Origin: Varibaculum timonense_A | GTDB taxonomy: Bacteria; Actinomycetota; Actinomycetes; Actinomycetales; Actinomycetaceae | DNA: 64,000 nucleotides | Assembly: GCF_027694345.1 (NCBI RefSeq) | Contig: NZ_JAQEVU010000007.1 | Location: 1 to 64,000 of the forward strand | Direction: 5' to 3' | Shown here: positions 19,881 to 32,582 of the stretch, one piece after another | Layout: every line of letters begins with the position of its first letter | Numbering within the stretch: position 1 is the stretch's first letter | Program-made: the position numbers and the translations under genes | Notes under the pieces: model-generated | What the model was told of the DNA's origin: nothing | Database searches by the model: none | The model's input: the letters and a program-made list of their open reading frames with translations, nothing else

Positions 19881-20654
19881 TTAAATATCGACCTGTTCCA
19901 CATCCAGTTCATCCAGGCGCGCAGGAGTGGGCTGCCAAGGGGAAGTATCTATCTTCACATCGGTTTCTGAATGGGAGCCGCAGGTGTGATCTACCGAGAC
20001 TACTCGCCCATCATCAACCGACCATTCATTCGTACATACCCCAAACATGGTGCGCATACTACCCGCCAACTTAAGCATAAAACCACAGGTGGAACAGGTA
20101 TTTTCTGGCATTTTCTTACGGGTTATTCCCCGGCGGGCAGGTCCTTGTTCAGATTGATACCAACGTTTAGCTGCTTGCTTTCTGCCCACGGCTGACAATA
20201 CCCGTGCCCGCCCTAGCCCCAGCTCCTCTACTGTGCGCCTATCCAAGTCCTCAGCGCAGGCGTCCTGGTAAGACTGATCTAAACGTTCATCGTCAGGAAC
20301 ATACGGCAGGACGTCACCCCGTTTAACATCTTGAGGACGCAGCCGCTCTGCCCACGGAACCCAGGGGCGAGCCAACAGCGCGTCCTCGCCCGGAAGTAAA
20401 TCAATCTCACAAACCGTGGCTTTACGTCCGCGCGGAACCCTGGCCAAAACCGCTACCCAATGCCAACCCCGATATCCGGGTTTCAAACATTCAAAACTGT
20501 GAGTAGCGAGCCGTTCACCCTCGCTAGTTACCGCTAAATGTTTACCGATTTCTTCCGGTTTAGCAATCGGAGAAAGCCCCTGGAGGGCAATATCAATCGC
20601 ACCAGCGAGAATCGCATCTACTTTTCCCGATTTCCGTCGATTAGTTTCACTCAT
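19881..20654 (-). CDS. DUF3027 family protein
   Basis: 257 residues from ATG 20654 (MSETNRRKSGK). The longer reading upstream would overlap the cold-shock gene and is not supported. The family is conserved in Actinobacteria and often sits next to a cold-shock gene, as here (25-bp gap), but has no established biochemical role. The C-terminal quarter carries a probable zinc site: TCSTCGF, then a Cys in FGVCTNEW and a final DHTCGSHS. The middle contains an Asp/Arg-rich stretch (DVKRGDVLPYVPDDERLDQS). Likely co-transcribed with the cold-shock gene. Confidence 0.8.
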   Translation of the reverse strand: MSETNRRKSGKVDAILAGAIDIALQGLSPIAKPEEIGKHLAVTSEGERLATHSFECLKPGYRGWHWVAVLARVPRGRKATVCEIDLLPGEDALLARPWVPWAERLRPQDVKRGDVLPYVPDDERLDQSYQDACAEDLDRRTVEELGLGRARVLSAVGRKQAAKRWYQSEQGPARRGITRKKMPENTCSTCGFMLKLAGSMRTMFGVCTNEWSVDDGRVVSVDHTCGSHSETDVKIDTSPWQPTPARLDELDVEQVDI

Positions 20655-20679
20655 ATGCGTCTTTCTGATGTAAACGCTC

Positions 20680-21057
20680 CTAGGCATCAAAATCTTGTGC
20701 CACTGCCCGCAGCAGCTGCGCGATTTTTGCCCCGTTATCTGGGTAGCGTCCGTGACGTAAATGCCCAGAGGAAGCATCCAATAATTTAATCAAATCTTCT
20801 ACTACCGGCACCATGTCTTTCGGTTTGCGCCGCAGATTTTTTGCTACCGAGGGCGTGCGCTGTAATACCTGCACCGATAGGGCTTGCGGACCGCGGCGTG
20901 AGTCGGCAACTGAAAACTCTACCCGCGTTCCCGCCGAGGGAGGTTTATCGCCGACCGGTAACACGCTGGCGTGTAAAAACACTTGCGAACCGTCATCCGC
21001 AGTGATAAACCCGAACCCTTTATCGGCATCAAACCACTTAACTTTTCCGGTTGGCAC
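20680..21057 (-). CDS. Cold-shock-domain protein with C-terminal extension
   Basis: 125 residues. The first 70 are a cold-shock OB fold with both RNP motifs (KGFGFI and VFLHAS) that binds single-stranded nucleic acid. The remaining 55 (RRKPKDMVPVVEDLIKLLDA...) are an extension absent from the usual 67-residue CspA, seen in some actinobacterial members. The start is GTG 21057 (VPTGKVKWFD), chosen because GGGAG lies six bases upstream and family members begin at this point; longer in-frame starts lack a ribosome-binding site. It heads an operon with the DUF3027 gene. Confidence 0.9.
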   Translation of the reverse strand: MPTGKVKWFDADKGFGFITADDGSQVFLHASVLPVGDKPPSAGTRVEFSVADSRRGPQALSVQVLQRTPSVAKNLRRKPKDMVPVVEDLIKLLDASSGHLRHGRYPDNGAKIAQLLRAVAQDFDA

Positions 21058-21187
21058 TGATTTCTCCCTACTTTTTCTTAATCTAGGTGACATGAGGCAA
21101 CATGTAACCCACTTCTTTGCATATGATAGTGCAAAGTGGGGATTTAATCTGCTCCGGTCTCGTCTCATAAGTTAGGGAGAAACTTAA

Positions 21188-24100
21188 ATGAGAATAGTTA
21201 AAAAGGCTACTTTACTGGCGATAATGCTGATAACGGCGCTTTTTGCCAGTTTCGCTATTACCGGAAATGTGGCTTACGCGGAAGAACCACCAAAAATTTC
21301 TAACCATATTTATGACCCAGGAAACAAAATGGGCGCTAAGGCGGAGGAAGTTAAAGAGCGCCTAGCTTCCCTAGATCGTTCGGGACTGCACGTATATGTG
21401 GCATTCCCCTCTGAATATTCCAACGACACCGTTAGCAATTGGAACTTGATGGCTCTGCAAAAATCGGGGGCTCCTCAAGGTTCCTATATGCTCTCGGTGG
21501 TAGCGGATAACCCTAATCAGACCATGTATTTAGCTTCAGCCGATAATGCCGCAAAACTCTCCCAAGAGGACTTATCTGCTTTAGCTGCCGGAAAAATGGT
21601 TCCTCTACTTAACCAGCAAAAATATCCCGAGGCGGTATTGGCTTTCCTAGACGCCCTTTCCGATAAAGCCCCGGAAATGGGTCTGGGGTTATCGGTGACC
21701 CCTTGGGCAATGATTGCGTTCCTAATCGCCCTGATTGTGGTGATTGTGGTGCTTTCCCGGGTACTTAAAGCGCGCCGTCGCGCTAAAGACCATTTAGAAG
21801 CCAAAGAGAGCCAGGGCACAGCTGCGACTAAAACTGAGGACAACCAGCAAGCAAACAGCAACCCCGCGTATACAGGCGCACCGGCGACCCCCGGCGTAGA
21901 TTCGGCTGTTACCCCTAACGTAGCTACTGCTCTCGACGGAGAAGATACGGTGCTTGTTAATGCTGCTACCTCACAAGCAACTGACGAGGACGAGGAGCCA
22001 CGTAAACGACGCTTTGGGCGCAAACTAGGGCGCGGTAAGAAGAAAGATAAATCAAGGCGCAGTGAAACAAAACCGGAGTTAAGTCCCGCCTTGAGTAAAG
22101 CGGCTTTGCCGACATCTACCGGTGAAAACGTTTTAGCTTCTGGCAATGCGTTAAAGGACGAGCCGCCCTCCTCCTCGCTATCAGTTACTTCTACCCAATC
22201 CCGCAAGGAGTCAAACGCTCCGGCTCCGCTTTCCGCTGCGCCCTCGACTAATGCGCAACCATTTAGCCCGGATTTTAAATCTGAAAACGGGAAAGTTCCT
22301 TCTTTAGCAGAGCTAGATCAGCTAGCTTTGGCGCGCTCGGCTGCCGCCCGCACCAATCAGGAAGCAAATATCACGGCACAACCCTCGCCGCAGATACCAC
22401 CGGTCACTCCGCAAGCAGCACCGCCAGGATTCACCACCCTATCAGGTAGTAATGCCCCATCGGCACGACCAGGGGATAATCCGGTGCAAACGCAGCCGGG
22501 AAATAACGCCCAGTCGCTACAGGCATCTCTTAAAGCCCCGACCCTCTCCCCGTTACCGGCAGCTGCCAGCGGTTCTGCGTCCTTACCAACGGTTGCAGCC
22601 CCAGTGTCCACTCCAACGGCTCATAGCTCAGTCTTGAACCCGGGCACAACCACTTATCTTCCCCCCGAAGCCAATGATGACGACACCCAGGTCACTTCGG
22701 CAGCTCAGATTAAAGCCTATGGTCAAGAGCGTCGCGATGAAATTGCGAGGGCGAAGGCTCGCGCCCAGGCAGCTAGCCGTTTCCGCCAGGAACAAGAACA
22801 GCTCAAAGCTGCGGGGCGAACTGAACAGCCTACCTACCAGAGCCAAAATGCCCCTATTCCAGCCCTACAGGGGGCTGCCGGGATGGAATCGACCAGCTCC
22901 CTCCCCGCGCAGCAACCAGGCAAACCACGAGCCGCGGAGCAGCCCTTAAATGCGCAGCTTACGCCGGCAGCTACTCCTCATATTGAGAGCCACGTTCGGG
23001 CTGGGACGCCCAACCAGCAGCTTCAAACCGAAACTGCGCATCCTGGCAAAGACCAGACCCAATGGTCACCACAAGGTAGCCCCCAAGTGAAGCTCCCGGC
23101 GGTATCGCAAGCTGTTCCGCAAGTACCCGTTGCCGCAGCGGCTCAGGCAATTCCCCAACTTAGCCCGCAGCTAGCTATCCATATGAGTCCCCAAATGTCT
23201 ACGCAAACATCCCGCCCAGCAGCTCCGCTTTCAAAACCCGCGTTAGCTCCGAAAACGCCCCGCCAAAACGAAACGGCTACGCGTCCTCAAGAGCACAAAC
23301 CAGGGCTAGAAAACCATTTACCCCCCAACCAGCCATCCCAACCACCAGCCAAATCGGTTTCTCAGCAACCCGACTTCACCAAAGGATTGCGACAGGCTGA
23401 TTCCTGGGTACGTAAAGGTGCCAGCAAGCTGGCGTTGGCTCAAGAACGCTCCGGAAAGACCGTAACCCAACCATTCGCATTAGCGCTGGTAAATGCGCAA
23501 GACGCGGTACGGGCAGCTTTCGGCGAGTTCGCGACCGCTCAATTGCAGTCCCGTCCTATAAACCAGCAAATCGTTTCCGCTAACCTGCCTGGTCCCCTGC
23601 GGAAACTACGCGATCAGATTACCCATTTCACGAATCTATATCACCAGCAAACCCCGGTGTCACAGATTACTCAATCCTTTGAACGTGAAATTGTAAACTG
23701 CCGCGAAGAGCTGGTTAAATGCCGATTAATTGTTGAACGTATCCAAAATCAAGACCCGCAGAAAGCCGCCCGCATCGGAGAAGACGTCATGGGGGCGCAC
23801 AAGTTACTTTCACGCGCACAAAACCTGATTGAAGACGCAACAGCTATGGACAAGACGGGGCAGGAAAACGAAGTATTAAAAGCTACTGTGCGTACCGAGA
23901 ATCTTCTGTTGCAGGCACGCAAGATCGTTCGTCAGGCAAGCGCAGAAGAAGCAGCTTTACAAGCAGCAGAAAAAGTCAAAACTGCTTTAACTTTTGAAGA
24001 AAAAGTTGCCCCGCTCAGCGAAGAAATCGCGATTTTGATGGCAGCTGTCGATGACTATATCGGGGTGCACACCACCCATGTTGGGGTGGCGGCGCGCACC

Positions 24101-24259
24101 ATGCTAGACCTAGCAAATCGTACGCTAATGCGTCTTGATCAGCCCGGTAGCCATGACACCCAAGAAGCACTCCGCTTGCTGCAACGCGCTAAACAACAAA
24201 CTGAACAGGCGCAGCGTCTAGCCGAAAATGATGTAGCAAAACAGCGCCTAGGCAGCTAG
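21188..24259 (+). CDS. TPM-domain membrane protein with long disordered and coiled-coil regions
   Basis: 1,023 residues. A signal peptide (residues 1-31, ending VAYAEEPP) is followed by an extracellular TPM domain (about 35-155; starts HIYDPGNKMG), a fold found in several membrane-associated and photosystem-repair proteins. One transmembrane segment follows (about 175-196, AMIAFLIALIVVIVVLSRVL). The cytoplasmic part begins with a basic stretch (RKRRFGRKLGRGKKKDK), then about 450 residues of Pro/Gln/Ala-rich disorder (roughly 220-720). The last 250 residues are helical and likely coiled-coil, with an NREELVKCRLIVERIQ-type pattern. Actinobacterial TPM proteins of this layout are known but not functionally assigned. 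AGGGAG precedes ATG 21188. Divergent from the cold-shock gene. Confidence 0.8.
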   Translation: MRIVKKATLLAIMLITALFASFAITGNVAYAEEPPKISNHIYDPGNKMGAKAEEVKERLASLDRSGLHVYVAFPSEYSNDTVSNWNLMALQKSGAPQGSYMLSVVADNPNQTMYLASADNAAKLSQEDLSALAAGKMVPLLNQQKYPEAVLAFLDALSDKAPEMGLGLSVTPWAMIAFLIALIVVIVVLSRVLKARRRAKDHLEAKESQGTAATKTEDNQQANSNPAYTGAPATPGVDSAVTPNVATALDGEDTVLVNAATSQATDEDEEPRKRRFGRKLGRGKKKDKSRRSETKPELSPALSKAALPTSTGENVLASGNALKDEPPSSSLSVTSTQSRKESNAPAPLSAAPSTNAQPFSPDFKSENGKVPSLAELDQLALARSAAARTNQEANITAQPSPQIPPVTPQAAPPGFTTLSGSNAPSARPGDNPVQTQPGNNAQSLQASLKAPTLSPLPAAASGSASLPTVAAPVSTPTAHSSVLNPGTTTYLPPEANDDDTQVTSAAQIKAYGQERRDEIARAKARAQAASRFRQEQEQLKAAGRTEQPTYQSQNAPIPALQGAAGMESTSSLPAQQPGKPRAAEQPLNAQLTPAATPHIESHVRAGTPNQQLQTETAHPGKDQTQWSPQGSPQVKLPAVSQAVPQVPVAAAAQAIPQLSPQLAIHMSPQMSTQTSRPAAPLSKPALAPKTPRQNETATRPQEHKPGLENHLPPNQPSQPPAKSVSQQPDFTKGLRQADSWVRKGASKLALAQERSGKTVTQPFALALVNAQDAVRAAFGEFATAQLQSRPINQQIVSANLPGPLRKLRDQITHFTNLYHQQTPVSQITQSFEREIVNCREELVKCRLIVERIQNQDPQKAARIGEDVMGAHKLLSRAQNLIEDATAMDKTGQENEVLKATVRTENLLLQARKIVRQASAEEAALQAAEKVKTALTFEEKVAPLSEEIAILMAAVDDYIGVHTTHVGVAARTMLDLANRTLMRLDQPGSHDTQEALRLLQRAKQQTEQAQRLAENDVAKQRLGS

Positions 24260-24261
24260 AA

Positions 24262-24320
24262 CCAGCGAAAACCCTAATATGCTCCCTAGCTAACTAGGGG
24301 GCGAGGGCGCTGGGGTTCTT
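24262..24320 (+). terminator. Compound hairpin between the TPM gene and carB
   Basis: CCAGCG (24262-24267) pairs with CGCTGG (24308-24313), enclosing CCCTAG-CTAA-CTAGGG (24284-24299). It is followed by GGTTCTTAGTT. It sits between convergent genes and could serve both directions; the U-tract is weak. Confidence 0.45.
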
Positions 24321-24358
24321 AGTTACCCATGTTCGCTAGTTTGTTTGGTGGCGGGTAG

Positions 24359-27638
<3,280 letters not shown>

Positions 27639-27655
<17 letters not shown>

Positions 27656-28844
27656 GTTTTTCCTTCGCTTCCTGCATCATGGTTAGGAACTTATCAAAGA
27701 GATATTGGGCATCGTGGGGACCAGCTGCTGCCTCCGGATGGTACTGTACGCTGAAAGCCGGCAAGTCGAGGGCGCGCAACCCCTCTACTACCCCATCATT
27801 TAGCGCCAGGTGAGATACTTCTACCCGCCCATAGCGTCCGCCATCAAAAGGTGCCACCGAAGGATGTTCAGCCGGGGCATCTACCGCAAAACCGTGGTTA
27901 TGGGCGGTTATCTGCACTTTCCCACTTTCGCGATCTACCACCGGCTGATTTACGCCGCGGTGACCATAGGCGAGCTTGTAAGTTCCATACCCCAAGGCGC
28001 GCCCCAGGATTTGGTTCCCGAAACAGATCCCGAAGAAGGGAAGCCTGGCATCCAGCACCGCCCTCGCTAAGGCTACTTCGTGGTCTGCTGAGGCCGGGTC
28101 ACCCGGGCCGTTAGAGAAAAACACCCCATCGGGATTCACCGACATAATGTCGGCAAAGTTAGAGTGCTGCGGAAACACATGAACCTGGATTCCGCGCAAC
28201 GCCATCTGCTCGGGAGTGCGCGCCTTAATCCCCAAATCTAGAGCCGCCACCACCGCTAAAGGTTCTTTACCTACATATTCACCGGCGGGCTCCACTACAT
28301 ATTTTTCCGGGGTGCTCACATCGGCAGCCAACGCGGCTCCGGTCATCACCGGCTGGTCGCGCACAACCGACACCAAAAGGTCGCGGGTAGCCTGGTCAAG
28401 ATAGGCAGCCCCCGCCGGGAGAGCATCACCAGAAAATATTCCGCCCCGCATGGCGCCGGCTTCGCGCAAATGCAGGGTGAGGGCGCGGGTATCTACCTCG
28501 CAAATACCCACCACGTCCTGGTCTTTGAGTAGGTCTTCCAGGTCGCCGGTAGCGCGCCAATTGGAGGCCCGTCGGGCGGCATCTCGCACCACGTATCCGG
28601 CTACCCAGACCTGGCTTGACTCTGGATCAACCTCATTTACGCCGGTATTGCCGATATGGGGTGCGGTTTGGACAACTATTTGCCGGTGATAGGACGGGTC
28701 GGTCAAGGTTTCCTGGTATCCGGTCATGCCGGTCGCGAACACTACTTCCCCCAGGGCGCGTCCCCGCTTGCCCCAGGCTTTGCCTTTCGCGATAAAGCCG
28801 TCCTCCAGCACGATTAAGGCCAAATCCGAGGAGTTCTGCTGCAT
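27639..28844 (-). CDS. carA: Carbamoyl-phosphate synthase small (glutaminase) subunit
   Basis: 401 residues. It hydrolyses glutamine and channels ammonia to CarB. The N-terminal CPSase small-chain domain (ALIVLEDGFIAKGKAWG ... GMTGYQETLTDPSYHRQIV) is followed by a class I glutamine amidotransferase domain with the nucleophile in GICFGNQILGRALG and the His/Glu pair in SVQYHPEAAAGPHD. First gene of the carA-carB operon. The leader contains a terminator-like hairpin (28893-28924), so attenuation is possible. GGAG precedes the ATG. Confidence 0.97.
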
Positions 28845-28892
28845 ACGATTACTCCTTTTCTACGCTTGAGCCTTGCGGGCGAGGGCGTATAG

Positions 28893-28924
28893 AAAAATTG
28901 CTCGCACCAAGGGGGCGCGAGCAA
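28893..28924 (-). promoter_or_regulatory. Terminator-like hairpin in the carAB leader (possible attenuator)
   Basis: Minus strand: TTGCTCGC (28924-28917), 11-base loop, GCGAGCAA (28905-28898), then TTTTT (28897-28893), 49 bp before the carA start. Upstream GGGGC (about 28947-28943) could pair with the GCCCC in the loop as an anti-terminator. A TATTAT-like -10 (about 28957) places the hairpin within the transcript. The regulator (PyrR, arginine signal or other) is not visible. Confidence 0.45.
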
Positions 28925-29035
28925 ATGGTTAAGAGTTTCACTGCCCCTAATAATAGCGTACCCATCCGCCCAGAAGTGATTTTTGTCCATGCGGGGATTG
29001 AGGCATCCCAACCACAAATCTGTGAGAGCGATTTA

Positions 29036-29935
29036 GTCCTCGGAGGGCGATTCGGTTTCCGGAGGGTACTTTCGTCAGGCAAGAGGAGAAAAAGCGGGTA
29101 ATAGCGCCCTCCCCGGACAAAATCACCCTCCAGCGCGGTAAAAAAGACCCGGTTCTAGCGACTCCAACACGACTCGGGAGGGTGGTTTCGTCGCGGGAGG
29201 GCGATTTCGTCAGGTATCAGGAAGAAACGCGAGCAAAAGCACCCTCCATAGACAATAACGCCCTCCACAAACAGAAACACCCTCCACAGACAAGAAAAAT
29301 ACGAATTATCCACCCAAAAACACCAACCCCGGAGGGCAATTCTGTCGCTGGAGGGTGGTCTTGTCCCTTAAATACGTGGTGCCGGGAAAGTGATTAGGTT
29401 ACGGGAGGGTAACTCGATTCTGGGAGGGCAGGTTTGTCACCTGAGGGTATTCATATCGCGGGAGGGTGATTCAGTCAAAAAATCGGCAAAAAAAGCCAGC
29501 NNNNNNNNNNATTCAGTCAAAAAATCGGCAAAAAAAGCCAGCAAAACCACCCCCATCAGACAAAACCACCCTCCCTGGAGGGCGATTTCGTCAGGTATCA
29601 GGAAGAAACGCGAGCAAAAACACCCTCCCTGTTCAAAAGCACCCTCCACAGACAATAACGCCCTCCACAAACAGAAACACCCTCCACAGACAAGAAAAAT
29701 ACGAATTATCCACCCAAAAACACCAACCCCGGAGGGCAATTCTGTCGCTGGAGGGTGGTCTTGTCCCTTAAATACGTGGTGCCGGGAAAGTGATTAGGTT
29801 ACGGGAGGGTAACTCGATTCTGGGAGGGCAGGTTTGTCACCTGAGGGTATTCATATCGCGGGAGGGTGGTTTTGTCCCTTAAATACGTAGTGCCAGGAAA
29901 GTGATTAGGTTACGGGAGGGCGATCTTGTTTCCGG
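29036..29935. repeat. GGAGGG 19-bp mosaic repeat array, locus 4
   Basis: The gap between carA and fba (28845-30095) holds this array plus hairpins. Units have the same GGAGGG core and 19-bp spacing, but the linker modules differ from loci 1-3: one with TCAGGTATCAGGAAGAAACG and one with TTAAATACGTGGTGCCGGG. A 272-bp block at 29196-29467 is repeated at 29577-29867; the second copy has exactly one additional 19-bp unit. A partial third copy follows to about 29925. Confidence 0.83.
29501..29510. other. Assembly gap (10 N) inside array locus 4
   Basis: Ten N. The same 32 bases (beginning ATTCAGTCAAAAAATCGG and ending AAAAAGCCAGC) stand immediately on both sides, so two contig ends probably overlap here and the true locus is unresolved rather than missing 10 bases. 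Confidence 0.95.
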
Positions 29936-29952
29936 TAGTAAGTTTCGGTAAC

Positions 29953-30008
29953 AAAAAGGGGCTAATGCCGAGCTAATGCCCTTTTGGGTATTAACCCGGC
30001 ATTAACCC
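29953..30008 (-). terminator. Second, distal terminator after fba
   Basis: A near-perfect stem of about 23 bp (GGGGCTAATGCCGAGCTAATG paired with its near-complement, 4-base loop). On the minus strand it is followed by CCCCTTTTTGTT. Tandem with the hairpin at 30021-30064. Confidence 0.65.
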
Positions 30009-30020
30009 ACGAAAAGCGCA

Positions 30021-30064
30021 AGAAAAAGGGTAGCCCTGGCGGAAAATCCGCCAGGGCTACCCTT
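30021..30064 (-). terminator. Terminator of fba
   Basis: Perfect 18-bp stem AAGGGTAGCCCTGGCGGA / TCCGCCAGGGCTACCCTT with a 3-base loop, followed on the minus strand by TTTCTTG. It lies 31 bp past the aldolase stop. Confidence 0.85.
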
Positions 30065-30095
30065 GAATCTTTAGGTAACTAGCTAAACAGCAGAG

Positions 30096-31118
30096 TTACT
30101 TCATCTTGGTGCCGACCGAGCCGAGGCGTTCACAAGCCTCAACTACGCGCGCCGCCATACCAGCTTCGGCAGCTTTGCCCCAAGAACGCGGGTCGTACTG
30201 CTTCTTGTTGCCGACCTCGCCGTCAATCTTCAGCACACCGTCATAGTTCTTTAGCATCCAGTCAGCTACCGGACGGGTGAAGGCGTACTGGGTATCGGTA
30301 TCTACGTTCATCTTGATAACACCGTTGCGAACCGCAGTAGCAATCTCCTCGGCAGTAGAGCCAGAACCACCATGCATTACCAGGTCGAACGGCATTTCTT
30401 TACCGACTTTAGCTCCGACCTCTTTCTGGATGTCGCCTAGGATTTCTGGGCGCAGTTTAACGTGACCGGGCTTGTAAACACCGTGTACGTTCCCGAAGGT
30501 CAAAGCGGTAATGTAACGACCCTTCTCGCCCAAACCTAGAGCTTCAACAGTCTTTAGACCATCTTCAGCAGTGGTGTACAGCTTTTCGTTGATTTCCCCA
30601 ACAACGCCGTCTTCTTCGCCACCGACAACCCCGATTTCAACCTCTAGGATGGTGTTGGCTTTAACGGACAGCTCTAGCATTTCCTTGGCGATTTCCAGGT
30701 TCTCTTCTAGCGGTACAGCCGAGCCATCCCACATATGAGACTGGAAGAAAGGCAGACGCCCAGCCTTTACTTCTTCAGCTTCCAGTTCCATTAGCGGGCG
30801 AATCCAACCATCAATTTTCTCTTTCGAGCAGTGGTCAGTATGCAGTGCCACGGTAACGTTGTAGCCCTTGGCGATTTCACGAGCATAAGCGGCCATAGCC
30901 AGGGAACCAGCTACCCGGTCATTCACAGTGGAGCCCGACCAGAAATCCGCACCACCGGAGGAAACCTGGATGATGCCGTCAGATTCAGCTTCGGCAAAAC
31001 CGCGAATCGCGGCGGTCAGCGTTTGGGAAGAAGTCACGTTAATCGCGGGATAGGCGAATTTGCCTTCCTTAGCGCGGTTAAGCATTTCGTTATAAACATC
31101 AGGGGTTGCGATTGGCAC
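30096..31118 (-). CDS. fba: Class II fructose-bisphosphate aldolase
   Basis: 340 residues. Zinc-dependent reversible cleavage of fructose 1,6-bisphosphate to DHAP and glyceraldehyde 3-phosphate. Seen: the zinc ligands in ALHTDHCSKEKI, the SHMWDGSAVPLEENL loop, the Glu motif LEVEIGVVGGEEDGV, His in GNVHGVYKPGHVKL, VMHGGSGSTAEE, and KMNVDTDTQYAF for phosphate binding. The EDG-containing loop and length fit the long class IIA form. GTG start at 31118 with AGGAGGGCC a few bases upstream. Two terminators follow; expected to be highly expressed. Confidence 0.96.
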   Translation of the reverse strand: MPIATPDVYNEMLNRAKEGKFAYPAINVTSSQTLTAAIRGFAEAESDGIIQVSSGGADFWSGSTVNDRVAGSLAMAAYAREIAKGYNVTVALHTDHCSKEKIDGWIRPLMELEAEEVKAGRLPFFQSHMWDGSAVPLEENLEIAKEMLELSVKANTILEVEIGVVGGEEDGVVGEINEKLYTTAEDGLKTVEALGLGEKGRYITALTFGNVHGVYKPGHVKLRPEILGDIQKEVGAKVGKEMPFDLVMHGGSGSTAEEIATAVRNGVIKMNVDTDTQYAFTRPVADWMLKNYDGVLKIDGEVGNKKQYDPRSWGKAAEAGMAARVVEACERLGSVGTKMK

Positions 31119-31173
31119 TGTGGCCCTCCTTTTCTAAAGTTCTTACGGGTCTCATTCTCTCACAAGGTCAGGC

Positions 31174-31803
31174 TTAGTGCAGGGTCTTGTGTCCCACGGT
31201 TTTGTTATGTTGAATCACCCACGCCCACATGGCAACGGCGGCAGCTGCTCCTACATTGATAGACCGGGTAGATCCATATTGGGTAATCTCGTAAACTGCG
31301 GCACATTCCGCAATCATTTCTGGGCTCAAACCGTTCGCCTCAGAGCCAAAGACCAGGCAACAGCGCTGCGGTAACTGCGCGCCCTCTAGAGGCTGAGAAC
31401 ACTCAACATTGTCAATCCCAATCAAGGTAATCCCGCTCTGCCGCGCCCAATGCGCAAAAGAGGAAGCGTCCGGGAAATGGTCTACATGCTGGTAGCGGTC
31501 AGTTACCATCGCGCCGCGTTTATTCCAGCGGTGTACCCCCACAATATGTACCGAGTTAGCGCCAAACGCGTTAGCAGACCGCACAATGGATCCGATATTG
31601 AAATCATGGTCGAGGTTTTCGATAGCCACCTGGAACGGGAAACGTTCACTGTCTAGGAAATCGCGAATAGCATCCCGCCGCCAATAGCGGAAACGATCTT
31701 CCACATTCCGGCGGTCGCCTCCCGCCAGCAAATCCGGATCCCAATGCTCGCCCTCTGGCCAGTGTTCCGGCCCTCCCGGCCAAGGTCCAACTCCGTTAGC
31801 CAT
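31174..31803 (-). CDS. SpoU/TrmH-family RNA 2'-O-methyltransferase
   Basis: 209 residues. A SPOUT methyltransferase with the three conserved motifs: NLDHDFNIGSIVRSANAFG (motif 1, residues ~66-84), LVFGSEANGLSPE (motif 2), YGSTRSINVGAAAAVAMW (motif 3), which build the trefoil knot and SAM pocket. It probably methylates a ribose in tRNA or rRNA; the target is not predictable here. It begins 3 bp after the SDR gene stop, so pyrE-SDR-trmH are probably co-transcribed. Confidence 0.9.
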   Translation of the reverse strand: MANGVGPWPGGPEHWPEGEHWDPDLLAGGDRRNVEDRFRYWRRDAIRDFLDSERFPFQVAIENLDHDFNIGSIVRSANAFGANSVHIVGVHRWNKRGAMVTDRYQHVDHFPDASSFAHWARQSGITLIGIDNVECSQPLEGAQLPQRCCLVFGSEANGLSPEMIAECAAVYEITQYGSTRSINVGAAAAVAMWAWVIQHNKTVGHKTLH

Positions 31804-31806
31804 ACC

Positions 31807-32580
31807 CTAGACCCGGAAACGGTCACGCTGGAGGTAACCGGTGAAATGGCACACCAGGGAGCGGGGAGCTTTCCAGGTTAGGAAGCTCATCAGCTTAAAG
31901 ATTAGGGAAGGCACCGAGATGACCTTGCCACGCGCCAAGTCATTCAAGGCCTGTTCCACCACGTAGTCCGGGGTTAGCCGGGCAATAGTGGGCACGTCCT
32001 CGATTTTGGTAGTGATTTTACTGAAGAAGCCGGTATCGGTAGTGCCGGGCTTCAGCGCCATTACCTGTACTTCACTGCCACGCAGTTCCTCGGCGAGGGC
32101 GCAACTAAAGATTTCCACCCAGGTCTTATGGGCAGCGTAGGTTCCCATCGCAGTACCGGAAGCTACCGAGGACACATTCAAAATTGCGCCCCGTCCACGC
32201 TTGCGCATCCGAGAGGCCGCGGTTTGTGACAGCAGCATTACCGCCCTCACCATCACGTTTAGCCCCCGCACCTGTTGGGAGGCGGACCCGTCCACAAAAT
32301 CTTCTGCCAGGGCGAAACCAGCGTTATTAACCAGCAGCGAAATCGGGCGTTCAGAGGCAGCCAAGCGGCGCGCAACCGCTTTAAGCCCCGGTTGGGTAGC
32401 CAAGTCTGCGGGTAGAACCTCGCAGGTAACCCCATAGTAATTCTCGATGCGTTGCGCCTCGGTCACCAAAACATTTTCCCGGCGGGCAACCATCACCACA
32501 TTGTGTCCGCGCCCTGCGAGCTGGTTACAAAACTCTAGCCCTAGCCCACTGGAAGCCCCAGTTACTAAAACCCATGACAT
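31807..32580 (-). CDS. Short-chain dehydrogenase/reductase
   Basis: 257 residues, classical SDR with Rossmann fold. Cofactor motif TGASSGLGLEF at the N-terminus and a basic VARRE after beta-2, which suggests NADPH. LLVNNAGFA, then the catalytic Ser in NVSSVASGT and YAAHK (Tyr-x3-Lys). The C-terminus (LMSFLTWKAPRSLVCHFTGYLQRDRFRV) is hydrophobic/basic and may attach to the membrane. Substrate unknown. GAGGGGG upstream of ATG; its start lies 2 bp from the pyrE stop. Confidence 0.88.
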   Translation of the reverse strand: MSWVLVTGASSGLGLEFCNQLAGRGHNVVMVARRENVLVTEAQRIENYYGVTCEVLPADLATQPGLKAVARRLAASERPISLLVNNAGFALAEDFVDGSASQQVRGLNVMVRAVMLLSQTAASRMRKRGRGAILNVSSVASGTAMGTYAAHKTWVEIFSCALAEELRGSEVQVMALKPGTTDTGFFSKITTKIEDVPTIARLTPDYVVEQALNDLARGKVISVPSLIFKLMSFLTWKAPRSLVCHFTGYLQRDRFRV

Positions 32581-32582
32581 CT

